In this document: positions 14,908 to 21,904 of the stretch, one piece after another
Layout: each line of letters begins with the position of its first letter
Position numbering within the stretch: the first letter of the stretch is position 1
Virus record (IMG/VR): IMGVR_UViG_3300026078_000084
Span: 1-25,931 of that record
DNA: 25,931 nt
Source of the DNA: a virus
Reading direction: 5' to 3' (one strand)
Notes under the pieces: model-generated
The model's input: the letters and a program-made list of their open reading frames with translations, nothing else
Database searches by the model: none
What the model was told of the DNA's origin: nothing
Made by a program: the position numbers and the translations under genes

Positions 14908-15815
14908 AAGAAAGGAGCTTTGATTTGTCCGTTACCGGTAACTGTAACTGGTTGGGTTTCCTGTTCTATCTGCGCAGCTGTTTCATTTGAATCTGTTGTG
15001 ACTTCTTCCGGCTGCTGAATGGAATCATCAAAACCAATCTCAGTTCTGTTGGAGTTGTCCTTTATCTCACGCTGAACATTGGCAACAACAGTATCACCAG
15101 GAACATCTTCGCTTTGATAAAGGTCCGAATCATCAGTACTATTGATGATCTTTTTGCAGGCACGGTTGATCACTGTTTTAAGGGCCATTTCATCTGTGAA
15201 GTTGTTGTGAGCTCCACTATTGCCTTTGGCCGCACCCTGCTGCCATGCCTGCCTGATCTGTTTGATATTCATGATCTCGGTATCAAACTTGCCATCATTA
15301 TATTCAATGATAGCGTAAGCCCCTTTTACTTTCTCGTGATCTATATTGTCGAGCTTCTGTTCATGCTTTGTAACAAGCTTGGTTCCATCCTTTTGAATCT
15401 GAAACTCGAACATATCGTTTTCATAAATGGGAACGCCCTTTATCTCCTTCACATTGCCAACCCGTTTCGCCACAACTTCAGCACCCTGATACGACCGCAT
15501 CATTTTGAGTTGATCGCCGTAGATGATAAAATAGCATTGTTTCTTTACTGGGTTCAATCCCTGTACGACCATATCGAATAGCGCATTGGCTATCGAATGA
15601 GGTTTGCAGACAGCAAGAGCGTAATTGTTGTTACGATCTTTAACTTCCTGTAACATCAACCATGCGGATTTAAGAGCGTTCTCAGGGCTATAATTCGCAG
15701 GTAATTTTAATTCCCGGTTTTCGCGGAATTGATTTACACGAGCCAGTACTTGTTGAGCAGTATTATCCTGCATTTTTGCCATTTGCTTATTCTCTTGTTG
15801 ATTATCACTTGCCAT
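14904..15815 (-). CDS. recT: RecT-family single-strand annealing protein
   Basis: A 303-residue protein matching RecT: NALKSAWLMLQEVKDRN near 48-64, IANALFDMVVQGLNPVKKQCYFI near 75-97, and YGDQLKMMRSYQGAEVVAKRV near 99-119. These are the QGLNP/YGxxLxxxxSYxG signatures of the family. The C-terminal 70 residues are Gln/Glu/Thr-rich and probably disordered. RecT proteins coat single-stranded DNA and anneal complementary strands in phage recombination. It lies between the zinc-hook ATPase and the MBL protein, and all three are probably one recombination unit. Confidence 0.95.
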   Translation of the reverse strand: MASDNQQENKQMAKMQDNTAQQVLARVNQFRENRELKLPANYSPENALKSAWLMLQEVKDRNNNYALAVCKPHSIANALFDMVVQGLNPVKKQCYFIIYGDQLKMMRSYQGAEVVAKRVGNVKEIKGVPIYENDMFEFQIQKDGTKLVTKHEQKLDNIDHEKVKGAYAIIEYNDGKFDTEIMNIKQIRQAWQQGAAKGNSGAHNNFTDEMALKTVINRACKKIINSTDDSDLYQSEDVPGDTVVANVQREIKDNSNRTEIGFDDSIQQPEEVTTDSNETAAQIEQETQPVTVTGNGQIKAPFL

Positions 15816-15856
15816 AATTGATTTTTAAAAATTTTATAGAATAAGAATATTGATAA

Positions 15857-17899
15857 CTATACCGCCTCCTGCATTTCCAATGCTTCAATGCGCAGCTTCT
15901 TATCTGATGCTGAAACGATCAGATTTATTAACTGGGCTTCTGTATCAGGAATAGCGGTAACGCCTTCACGATTATCCAGGAATATCGGAGCCGACACGTT
16001 GTAATGCTGGGAGAGTGTATTAATAATATCAATCCCAGCCCATACCTTACCAGCATTGTTGAGATCGCTAAAAGGCACACCCTTGTAGGTTGTTTCGCAC
16101 GTTTCAACTTCGGCGCCGTTGATCTGCTCTTCGAACATTTTGAATTTTACGTATTTGAACCGGCCGTTAATACGTTCTTCGAGGGCATCAATCTTGGCTT
16201 TCGTAAAACGCTGGATGGTAAACTCAGTTCCTTCGAGATCGGCTATCTGCTGAGCCAGTTTCTTTTCTTCAGCTTCCAGATCAGCAATACGCTGTTTCGT
16301 GCGAGTGATCTGGTCCTTAACCGCCAGTTGCTTATTGATGGTATCAATATGAGTGGTGAGATTCGCTTTCCTTTCACGCAACTCGTCCTGTGTTTTGGAG
16401 TTGGGCGTTTTCAGCGCATCGATTTCGATTTGCAGGTCCGAGGCTTTTTTATTAAGCGCAACGATTTCGGCGTTGGTTGCGAGTGCTGTTGTTACCTGAG
16501 TTGCTTCCGATTCATTAAGCGAGGTGTGAGTAAGTTCTAGGCTGGCAATCTCACTCTGAAGATCAGTGATCTTTGCCTGGTTTGCTTTTTCATCACCGAG
16601 TGATGCCAATTTCTTTTTAAGTGATTCAACTTCTCCAGCAATAGCAAAACCACGATCGGTAATTACCTTAATGCGATTAACCTTGCCGGTATTGAATTCG
16701 GCCCGCAGCTTTTCCCGATTCGCGTTGAAATTTTCTTCCAGTTGTTTGCGGCTCGATTCGATCGTATCTGTGGGCAGACGCTGTTTGCAGGTTGGACAAA
16801 CACACTTATTTTCATCAAACTGGAATACATCGGTGAATTGAAACTCCTCTTTATTCACCACTTCCCATTTGGCGCCCAATTCTTCGCGTTCCTTTTCCAG
16901 TGTTTCAATAGCCGCATTTGTCCGGGTAATTAATCCAGCATTATTTTGCGCTTCGTCCTGAAGATTACGCAGTTCACGCTTTTTTGAAGCAATAAGAGAT
17001 TCACGATTGGCGCGTGCTGTATTAATTTCGCTTCTGATCTTATGCTCGATGGCTAGCACCTGGTTTTGGAGTTCGCCACGCTGCCTGATCTTATCAGCAA
17101 TAATATTATTGGTTTGCTTTGCCTGTTCCGCCTCATTTTGTAGGCCGGCATCTATTACCTGCAGATCTTCCTGCAATTGTTTTAATTGTTTTTCCAGAGC
17201 AGGAAAATCGACCGGATCAGGTAAGGAGCGGTTTGCCTCATCGATACGGGTAGGAATAGTATCCAGCTGATCCTTTATTCGCTTTTTATTGGCCGCTGTT
17301 TCTTTTTTGAATTCCTCCAAAGTCTTGCGGCCGAGGGTAGCTAATAGCTGCTCAAAGGCGGTATCGCCATTGGCAACGTCGTTATCATTGATCTCACCCG
17401 CAATGCCGATCAGCACCTGACGGCGATCCTGCCATTTTAATGAATTGTAATAAAGCGGGTTGGTGATCAATTTGAAGATATTCTCTTTGATCATCTCACC
17501 TATCTTTTTCTGGTACTCGCTTTCTTTGAGCGGTACATCATTCCAGAAAAAAAGATTTTCATTGCCGGTAAATTCCGGCTCCAGGGCGCTGCGTTTTTTC
17601 TGCCACTTTTCGCGCAACACTTTCTTTAAAGTCACAACTTCGCCATCAACTATGCAGCGGGCAGATACCTCGTGCTCTATTTTCGGGATTACTTTACCCC
17701 TACTATCCACCGTCTTTATCTGAAAGTCTGTGCGATCCGTACTGTCTTTGCCGAATAACAGCCATCGGAATGCATCCTGAATAGTTGTTTTACCAGCTTC
17801 GTTGGCACCGTATACATTGGTCCAGTGATTAAAGTTTATAACCAGCTCGCGGATGCCTTTGAAATTGATTAGCGTGAGTTGTTCTATTAAGAATTTCAT
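15857..17899 (-). CDS. Rad50/SbcC-like zinc-hook ATPase
   Basis: I start this at 17899 (680 residues, MKFLIEQLTLINFKGIREL). The longer frame from 17947 would begin inside a terminator hairpin. Walker A is YGANEAGKTT (30-39). Two long coiled-coil arms (about 195-350 and 380-590) flank a zinc hook CPTC (368-371). The C-terminal ATPase lobe has the Walker B-like APIFLDNREGVT. This is the SMC-type layout of Rad50/SbcC. No Mre11/SbcD gene is next to it; RecT and the MBL-fold protein follow instead. It probably tethers or processes DNA ends in phage recombination. Confidence 0.92.
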   Translation of the reverse strand: MKFLIEQLTLINFKGIRELVINFNHWTNVYGANEAGKTTIQDAFRWLLFGKDSTDRTDFQIKTVDSRGKVIPKIEHEVSARCIVDGEVVTLKKVLREKWQKKRSALEPEFTGNENLFFWNDVPLKESEYQKKIGEMIKENIFKLITNPLYYNSLKWQDRRQVLIGIAGEINDNDVANGDTAFEQLLATLGRKTLEEFKKETAANKKRIKDQLDTIPTRIDEANRSLPDPVDFPALEKQLKQLQEDLQVIDAGLQNEAEQAKQTNNIIADKIRQRGELQNQVLAIEHKIRSEINTARANRESLIASKKRELRNLQDEAQNNAGLITRTNAAIETLEKEREELGAKWEVVNKEEFQFTDVFQFDENKCVCPTCKQRLPTDTIESSRKQLEENFNANREKLRAEFNTGKVNRIKVITDRGFAIAGEVESLKKKLASLGDEKANQAKITDLQSEIASLELTHTSLNESEATQVTTALATNAEIVALNKKASDLQIEIDALKTPNSKTQDELRERKANLTTHIDTINKQLAVKDQITRTKQRIADLEAEEKKLAQQIADLEGTEFTIQRFTKAKIDALEERINGRFKYVKFKMFEEQINGAEVETCETTYKGVPFSDLNNAGKVWAGIDIINTLSQHYNVSAPIFLDNREGVTAIPDTEAQLINLIVSASDKKLRIEALEMQEAV

Positions 17900-17933
17900 A
17901 ACTTTATTTTGAATTTGAGTGTTTTTTAAAGAG

Positions 17934-17953
17934 GCCCCGGTATGCACCGGGGC
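17934..17953 (-). terminator. Rho-independent terminator-like hairpin
   Basis: A perfect 7-bp stem GCCCCGG/CCGGGGC with a 6-base loop, between the stop of the 129-residue gene and the start of the zinc-hook ATPase. On the minus strand it is followed by CTCTTTAAAAAA, a weak T run, so termination may be partial. It shows why translation from 17947 is unlikely. Confidence 0.6.
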
Positions 17954-17980
17954 TTTTGCTGATTCTGAGATTGCGTAATC

Positions 17981-18370
17981 CTATTCACCTTCGCCGTTGC
18001 CTGTTGCTTCTTCAGTGGCTTGCGTATCGCCTGTTGCGCCTTCTGCTACTTGTTCATCCTGCTGTCCCTCTTTGGGGTCGATATATGAAAGATTCATGGC
18101 AGTTGTCGACTGATATTGCTCAGTCAGGCATTTAATAGCGTCGAAGAATTTTTCTTCGAATTCTTTTTGAGTTATTTTTTTACCTATTGATAAAGCACTC
18201 TGCACTTTTTGCTTGAAATATTCTGAATCAACAGCGGTTGTAAATACGGAGCGTTGCGAGACAGTAAATACAGTGTAATCTGTAATACATGTATATACGC
18301 CATACTCCTTATAATAAGCCGGAGTCTCTATATCAGCTACCTCAACCTGTTTTGGTATTACTATTTTCAT
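17981..18370 (-). CDS. Phage hypothetical protein with acidic repeat tail
   Basis: A 129-residue protein from the ATG at 18370 (MKIVIPKQVEVADIETPAYY). The frame continues upstream to 18418, but that extension lies across the terminator at 18383-18411, so the shorter start is preferred. Residues 1-95 look folded (YGVYTCITDYTVFTVSQRS near 24-42). The last 30 residues are a low-complexity acidic tail of GAT/EEAT units (EGATGDTQATEEATGNGEGE). Function unknown. It is the first gene before the recombination block, separated from it by a hairpin. Confidence 0.75.
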   Translation of the reverse strand: MKIVIPKQVEVADIETPAYYKEYGVYTCITDYTVFTVSQRSVFTTAVDSEYFKQKVQSALSIGKKITQKEFEEKFFDAIKCLTEQYQSTTAMNLSYIDPKEGQQDEQVAEGATGDTQATEEATGNGEGE

Positions 18371-18382
18371 AAAATGCTTTTT

Positions 18383-18411
18383 AAAAAAACCGGCGGCAGC
18401 TCGACCGCCGG
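18383..18411 (-). terminator. Strong rho-independent terminator (minus strand)
   Basis: Stem CCGGCGG/CCGCCGG (18390-18396 with 18405-18411) with an 8-base loop, followed on the minus strand by seven T residues (complement of 18383-18389). It should stop transcripts coming from the tRNA-like region, 12 bases before the 129-residue gene starts. Confidence 0.8.
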
Positions 18412-18458
18412 GCACCAACCTTTAAACCTTAGCCTGAAAAAACTTTGGGTACATCTTT

Positions 18459-18490
18459 AAAAAGCCGGGGCCTCCATGATCACCCCGGCT
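18459..18490 (-). terminator. Rho-independent terminator (minus strand)
   Basis: An 8-bp perfect stem AGCCGGGG/CCCCGGCT (18463-18470 with 18483-18490) with a 12-base loop. On the minus strand five T residues follow or overlap the stem end (18459-18463). It is the first of two terminators downstream of the tRNA-like RNA. Confidence 0.7.
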
Positions 18491-18590
18491 ATAAACCACA
18501 TCAGAATTGCTACATAAGAAAGATCTTTTTTTTAAACCTTCCCGTAGAAACGGGATGGCTATGATTGATCGTACCCTTTACATAAAATTG

Positions 18591-18768
18591 TCGGGAGGAC
18601 AGGATTCGAACCTGTATGGTGTTATGACCTTACGACTGCTTTCACCAAAGGCTGCCAGTTTCCCCCACCTGGCTCCGTATTGCAAGCTGACATCCCTTGC
18701 ATATACCCGCTATCCCGGGCATGTCATAGCCCTTTAACCTTCGCGTCTACCAATTTCGCCACCTCCCG
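18591..18768 (-). ncRNA. tRNA-like RNA with insertion in anticodon loop
   Basis: On the minus strand the ends fold as a tRNA: acceptor CGGGAGG/CCTCCCG (18768-18762 with 18598-18592), T and G at positions 8-9, D-arm GCG-AAATTGGTAGA-CGC as in tRNA-Leu, and T-arm ACAGG-TTCGAAT-CCTGT. A class II-type variable arm is possible (TGGTG/CACCA, 18647-18643 with 18621-18617). An anticodon stem AAGGT/GCCTT (18741-18737 with 18652-18648) encloses 84 bases instead of 7. The insert holds hairpins TGCAAG/CTTGCA and GCCAG/CTGGC. No CCA is encoded and no anticodon can be read. It could be an intron-bearing tRNA-Leu, a degenerate tRNA or a tRNA mimic. Confidence 0.6.
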
Positions 18769-18907
18769 CCAAACAAGCCCCGACGTAGAAACATGCAGGG
18801 CTTAACGATTGCTTACTGTTTAAGAAAAGAACTAATAATCTTTTTAAATACCAGCCCTGGAAAGAGCCGGTGTGAATGCTAACATGACATGATTATGAAA
18901 AAAAACT

Positions 18908-19033
18908 TCATTTGTGATAAAACGCCTCAGTATTCTCATCCAATTCCGGTATATCTATCTTACAGAATAAGCTGATATAAACGGCCATAACAAAATCAAT
19001 AATGCAACCACTGATGAACTTTACAGTTTCCAT
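18908..19033 (-). CDS. Small hydrophobic ORF, 41 aa
   Basis: An ATG two bases after the stop of the 72-residue gene opens a 41-codon frame, METVKFISGCIIDFVMAVYI, ending in a polar FYHK tail. Residues 5-24 are hydrophobic enough for one membrane segment. The tight spacing to the upstream stop fits this operon. No family recognised; the coding call is moderate because the frame is short. Confidence 0.45.
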   Translation of the reverse strand: METVKFISGCIIDFVMAVYISLFCKIDIPELDENTEAFYHK

Positions 19034-19035
19034 GG

Positions 19036-19254
19036 TTATAGATTTACGAGATTGTCAAAACATTCCTGACCGAGTATATTAGTCATAATCTCTTTGCTGT
19101 CATGAGCCTGACTTTTAAGGTCGCACACGAGGCGACGAAAGCGGGACACATCCGGATCGTTTACCACGTTAGATATTGCAACTCCCCAAACACTATTCAC
19201 GTCGACTTTCTTCAGGCATTCAAAAAACTGTTTTTCTTTTTCTGAGATATCCAT
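19036..19254 (-). CDS. Phage hypothetical protein, 72 aa
   Basis: A 72-residue charged, mostly helical protein (MDISEKEKQFFECLKKVD start), with FRRLVCDLKSQAHDSKE near 38-54. No known motif. It starts 23 bases after a terminator-like hairpin and is followed directly by the 41-residue ORF. Confidence 0.55.
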   Translation of the reverse strand: MDISEKEKQFFECLKKVDVNSVWGVAISNVVNDPDVSRFRRLVCDLKSQAHDSKEIMTNILGQECFDNLVNL

Positions 19255-19276
19255 ATGATCAGGTTGTAGTTTTCAT

Positions 19277-19313
19277 AAAAGCAGCCGGCGGTACGGATTA
19301 CCAGAACGGCTGC
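19277..19313 (-). terminator. Terminator-like hairpin
   Basis: A 7-bp stem GCAGCCG/CGGCTGC (19281-19287 with 19307-19313) with an inner GGT/ACC pairing, followed on the minus strand by four T residues. It lies between the 93-residue gene (19323-19604) and the 72-residue gene. Confidence 0.5.
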
Positions 19314-19322
19314 GAACCGTCG

Positions 19323-19604
19323 CTAATATTGTAAATGCATTATTGCCGGGAAAAGAGCCTGTTCCATGATTGGATGAATATTGCTTTCCGATTTCTTTAT
19401 TTCAGCCGCCTCTATATCATCTTGCATTTGTTCTACCAATTTGCCTGTGTCGGTTATATGCCGAAGGCAATTGGCAGAAAAAGCTGCATCGCTTATTTCG
19501 ACCTTACCACCAGTAAGATTATAATTCACCTTTGCGTAAAAGGGTTTTGTTACCCTTACCGAAGGAAAGTATTGATCGGGTATGCGATACAGTATCGTTT
19601 TCAT
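19323..19604 (-). CDS. Phage hypothetical protein, 93 aa
   Basis: A 93-residue protein (MKTILYRIPDQYFPSVRVTK start) with strand-type sequence up to about 50 (YAKVNYNLTGGKVEISDAAF) and a helical C-terminal half. No signal peptide or motif. It lies 14 bases downstream of the next small gene, in the accessory part of the early operon. Confidence 0.6.
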   Translation of the reverse strand: MKTILYRIPDQYFPSVRVTKPFYAKVNYNLTGGKVEISDAAFSANCLRHITDTGKLVEQMQDDIEAAEIKKSESNIHPIMEQALFPAIMHLQY

Positions 19605-19618
19605 GCTGCTCGTTTTAA

Positions 19619-19894
19619 TTAATTAAGTGTTGGATCGGGAACAATGGCCTCGGCCGATATGCCATCAATTTCATCTGCATCGGCCCCGGGAAGAATTGCG
19701 AAACATCGTGCATCAAAACCACCAAGCTCATGATGCTCTTCGAAATTGTATACATCATGTTTTCCGCAGCTGCAGGTATGTTGACTCTTTACGGTACAGA
19801 TATCACCAACTTTTGGCACAGTACCACCCACCCATCGGGCAGCTATTTGCCAGCCGAAAAGACTTTTAATGCACATTACTTTTATCGAGGCCAT
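19619..19894 (-). CDS. Small phage protein with SH3-like pattern
   Basis: A 91-residue protein from the ATG at 19894; a TTG two codons earlier is less likely. VPKVGDICTVKSQHTCSCGKHDVYNFEE followed by HELGGFDARCFAIL resembles the small phage proteins with a GxxYTVxxxxxxxxxxYxLxExGGFxAxRFxPL layout, probably an SH3-like barrel. A CSCGKH cluster near 42-47 might bind metal. Function unknown; such genes are common fillers of phage early regions. Confidence 0.65.
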   Translation of the reverse strand: MASIKVMCIKSLFGWQIAARWVGGTVPKVGDICTVKSQHTCSCGKHDVYNFEEHHELGGFDARCFAILPGADADEIDGISAEAIVPDPTLN

Positions 19895-19905
19895 AACCAA
19901 GGGTT

Positions 19906-19977
19906 TTAGAGGTTCATTATTCTCTGACAGGCTTTGATTGCCTGCTCAGCAGTGAGGGTAACGGATTGGCTTTTCAT
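19906..19977 (-). CDS. Very small ORF, 23 aa
   Basis: A 23-codon frame (MKSQSVTLTAEQAIKACQRI) lies between the 46-residue membrane ORF and the 91-residue gene, with gaps of 2 and 11 bases. The spacing matches the packed operon and the sequence would form one amphipathic helix. Too short to be sure it is translated. Confidence 0.35.
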   Translation of the reverse strand: MKSQSVTLTAEQAIKACQRIMNL

Positions 19978-19979
19978 TG

Positions 19980-20120
19980 TTATAAGTTTGCCTGGTTGAA
20001 GAGGTAATTCACACGGTCCTTCATAGCTTCAAATGATCGCTTTTGGAAGCGCGCTATTTTTATTTCCATGATCACAATCCCGGTGACTGCAATAGCGAGA
20101 GAAAAAATAATCGTTGTCAT
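19980..20120 (-). CDS. Small membrane protein, 46 aa
   Basis: A 46-codon frame beginning MTTIIFSLAIAVTGIVIMEI, one clear membrane segment (3-19), followed by a basic cytoplasmic-type tail (KIARFQKRSFEAMKDR). The design suggests a single-pass inner-membrane peptide. It may influence the host envelope or lysis timing, but that is guesswork. Confidence 0.5.
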   Translation of the reverse strand: MTTIIFSLAIAVTGIVIMEIKIARFQKRSFEAMKDRVNYLFNQANL

Positions 20121-20137
20121 AAGGGTACGTTGATGTA

Positions 20138-20215
20138 TTATTGGAATAAATAATTGATCAGGAAAAGAGCGGCGAAAATTGCCACTGCGATCAACTGGGG
20201 TAAATACTTTTTCAA
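20138..20215 (-). CDS. Tiny membrane peptide, 25 aa, TTG start
   Basis: A 25-codon frame with a TTG start (M/L)KKYLPQLIAVAIFAALFLI then NYLFQ, a lysine cap followed by one membrane segment. It sits 17 bases before the 46-residue membrane ORF. The charge/hydrophobic pattern argues for coding, but the non-ATG start and size make this tentative. Confidence 0.35.
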   Translation of the reverse strand: MKKYLPQLIAVAIFAALFLINYLFQ

Positions 20216-20367
20216 GGTTAATGTTTTAGTGGTTAAGACCAACCCCATGTCTACGTGTTTCCGCTGTCGATTGCCTTCCAATTATTACCTGTTAAAAACA
20301 GGGAGGAGTTATTTTAAAGGCGTTCCCCACGGCGCACTGGGTGATGGTTTCGGCTAATTAAGCCTCA

Positions 20368-20739
20368 TCAGTTAACCTTTGAAAAAATAACTGAACCGTT
20401 ATTGAAAGAATTTTCCCATACAAATAAATCTGTTTCTGTAGCTTTCACTTTGCTGAGAGGTATACATTTATTCTTGACCGCATCATATACTTTCACAATG
20501 CCTTTCACATTTTTTAAGCTTAATAAAGTATATACACAAGTGGGGCGATTAAACTTTTTTACCTTATTCCAATCCGGAGAGCTAAAGCCCATAATGATCA
20601 GGGTGTTTCCTACTTCGTCTTTGAAATAAGTCCATGACAATTGAGAATAGAATTCACGCATAACTGTACCGGCTGGTATTGTCTTTTCGCCTTGCGTTAC
20701 GCAGCTTTTCATATCTTCTAATAATTGTATCGTTTGCAT
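20368..20739 (-). CDS. Phage hypothetical protein, 123 aa
   Basis: A 123-residue protein (MQTIQLLEDMKSCVTQGEKT start). IPAGTVMREFYSQLSWTYFKDEVGN near 21-45 gives a strand-rich beginning like small SH3/beta-barrel phage proteins, and LYSLKNVKG-type strands continue to the end. No catalytic motif. It is the largest product of the small-gene cluster. About 150 bases of sequence with no evident gene separate it from the tiny membrane peptide downstream. Confidence 0.65.
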   Translation of the reverse strand: MQTIQLLEDMKSCVTQGEKTIPAGTVMREFYSQLSWTYFKDEVGNTLIIMGFSSPDWNKVKKFNRPTCVYTLLSLKNVKGIVKVYDAVKNKCIPLSKVKATETDLFVWENSFNNGSVIFSKVN

Positions 20740-20743
20740 GGAA

Positions 20744-20902
20744 CTAATTTATTTTAGGGTGATTAGTTTCTTGTTCTTGTTCTGATTCAACTTCTTTAAT
20801 CAATCGATCAAACACTTCGTCCACGAAGAAATTTATCAGCCTTTCCTTCGGATCGGCGATGTAAAGAGGTTCGGGAGGTTGTTTAATTACAGACTTTGAC
20901 AT
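20744..20902 (-). CDS. Small acidic protein, 52 aa
   Basis: A 52-codon frame, MSKSVIKQPPEPLYIADPKE start, then a helix FFVDEVFDRLIKEVE and a Glu/Gln tail (SEQEQETNHPK). It ends four bases before the 123-residue gene starts, as expected in the operon. Soluble, function unknown. Confidence 0.5.
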   Translation of the reverse strand: MSKSVIKQPPEPLYIADPKERLINFFVDEVFDRLIKEVESEQEQETNHPKIN

Positions 20903-20909
20903 GGTTGAA

Positions 20910-21032
20910 TCATTGTATCGCTTGAATCCATTTCACAGAGGATTTCGATTTCTTTTTAACCTGGTAAATCCATATCTCACCGATCGTTACACTAATGGCG
21001 ATTAAACCGGCGAGTTGTAATAGTTCTGTCAT
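20910..21032 (-). CDS. Small membrane protein, 40 aa
   Basis: A 40-codon frame starting MTELLQLAGLIAISVTIGEI, with one membrane segment (4-22) and a basic tail (YQVKKKSKSSVKW). Its stop is seven bases before the 52-residue ORF. It repeats the design of the 46-residue ORF at 19980-20120 without clear sequence similarity. Confidence 0.5.
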   Translation of the reverse strand: MTELLQLAGLIAISVTIGEIWIYQVKKKSKSSVKWIQAIQ

Positions 21033-21107
21033 GGGCTACGATGTTGATTGTTGTTATGTATCGGTTAAGGGTATTGCAGGGACCGGAATTTTTTGCATTC
21101 TTTGCGG

Positions 21108-21332
21108 TTACTTAGCCGCGTGTACCGGTTCGCCTTCCTCCAATATCTCGTCGTCCGTTAAGCCTGTTTCTGCTTTGATAATATTTGTAGCAGATGGCGC
21201 CGTAAGCCTTACTTCACCTTCATCAATCCATCTCTTTATTGTAAAAACCGAACAGTTAAACTCTAATGCCAGTAGATTCTTTAACCTGGTATTGCTATTA
21301 ATCGCCGCCTTTGCCTTGTCCGTGAGTTTCAT
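21108..21332 (-). CDS. Cro-like helix-turn-helix regulator
   Basis: A 74-residue protein, MKLTDKAKAAINSNTRLKNL start. The helix-turn-helix is in LALEFNCSVFTIKRWIDEGE (about 21-40), followed by TAPSATNIIKAETGLTDDEIL, a pattern seen in small Bacteroidetes phage regulators. It is divergent from the repressor at 21455 and is the first gene of the leftward operon, so it most likely acts like Cro, switching to early expression by binding the shared intergenic repeats. Its promoter is visible just upstream. Confidence 0.8.
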   Translation of the reverse strand: MKLTDKAKAAINSNTRLKNLLALEFNCSVFTIKRWIDEGEVRLTAPSATNIIKAETGLTDDEILEEGEPVHAAK

Positions 21333-21364
21333 ACTTAGTATATTTGATGAGCATCATTGCCATA

Positions 21365-21394
21365 CAAATATACGAATCAACCAACATAAACCAA
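21365..21394 (-). promoter_or_regulatory. Bacteroidota-type promoter of the leftward operon
   Basis: On the minus strand, TTG (21394-21392) is followed by exactly 19 bases and TATATTTG (21372-21365), matching the Bacteroidota sigma consensus TTG-N19-TAnnTTTG. It sits 33 bases upstream of the Cro-like gene start, and the -33 element overlaps the TGTTGGTT repeats, so bound repressor would block it. Confidence 0.75.
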
Positions 21395-21441
21395 CAGTTA
21401 CGAACAGATTTGTAAAATATTCAACAAACACTAACCAACAT
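21379..21441. promoter_or_regulatory. Operator-like repeats between repressor and cro
   Basis: Three direct copies of AACCAACA at 21379, 21389 and 21433. The first two are 10 bases apart, so on the same DNA face. The third is 44 bases further, close to the repressor start. They cover the leftward promoter, as expected for repressor or Cro sites. The call is from position and repetition only. Confidence 0.5.
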
Positions 21442-21454
21442 TAGAAAACGTTTA

Positions 21455-21904
21455 ATGAATAGCAAGCAATTGAAAAATATTATCGAACAGATTCAGAAAA
21501 ATGAAGGGATAAAGCTCGCCAACATAGCAAAGACTGCTAGTATAAATAGGAGCTATTTAAGCACTTTAATCAATGATGAAGAAATAAAAGAGGTTGAAGA
21601 TGCTTATATCGGGAAAATATCAAAACATTATCCAGCTTATTTTAACCAACAGAAACAAACAGACAAAAACAAGCTTGATCAAATCCTGGCTAATTTAGAC
21701 GAGCTCCGGGGATATACCATTGCGATATTGACGGGTCAATCGGCCGGTCATGAGGTAATAATGGGTTCTCTGGATAGATTGGAACAGAATCCCGAAGGAT
21801 CGCTTTCCTCTGCAGCGGACAAATTAGCATTAAAGCTTGCTGAGAGAATGAACGTGATTCAAAAGGGCAAGAAAGCCGATATGGGCAGGTCATACAAGGA
21901 TTAA
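21455..21904 (+). CDS. Phage repressor-like HTH protein
   Basis: A 149-residue protein. The N-terminal HTH is IKLANIAKTASINRSYLSTLIND (about 19-41). A helical C-terminal part has LDELRGYTIAILTGQSAGHEVIMGSLDRLE (about 81-110) and a lysine-rich end. The TGQSAGHEVIM...NPEGSL segment recurs in Bacteroidetes prophage regulators. It lacks the Ser-Lys peptidase domain of LexA/CI, so induction would not be by self-cleavage. Divergent orientation to the Cro-like gene makes it the lysogeny repressor candidate. Confidence 0.8.
   Translation: MNSKQLKNIIEQIQKNEGIKLANIAKTASINRSYLSTLINDEEIKEVEDAYIGKISKHYPAYFNQQKQTDKNKLDQILANLDELRGYTIAILTGQSAGHEVIMGSLDRLEQNPEGSLSSAADKLALKLAERMNVIQKGKKADMGRSYKD

Noticed and set aside
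17900-17947. Extended start of the zinc-hook ATPase at 17947
   Set aside because: It would place the start codon inside the terminator stem 17934-17953; the protein from 17899 begins directly with the ATPase core, as in Rad50/SbcC.
18371-18418. Extended start of the 129-aa protein at 18418
   Set aside because: The extra residues (PGGRAAAGFFKKHF) are the translation of the terminator hairpin and its T run.
18591-18768. Ordinary tRNA-Leu or tmRNA
   Set aside because: No readable anticodon with U33 is present in a 7-base loop, and the 178-base length and normal D-arm do not fit tmRNA.
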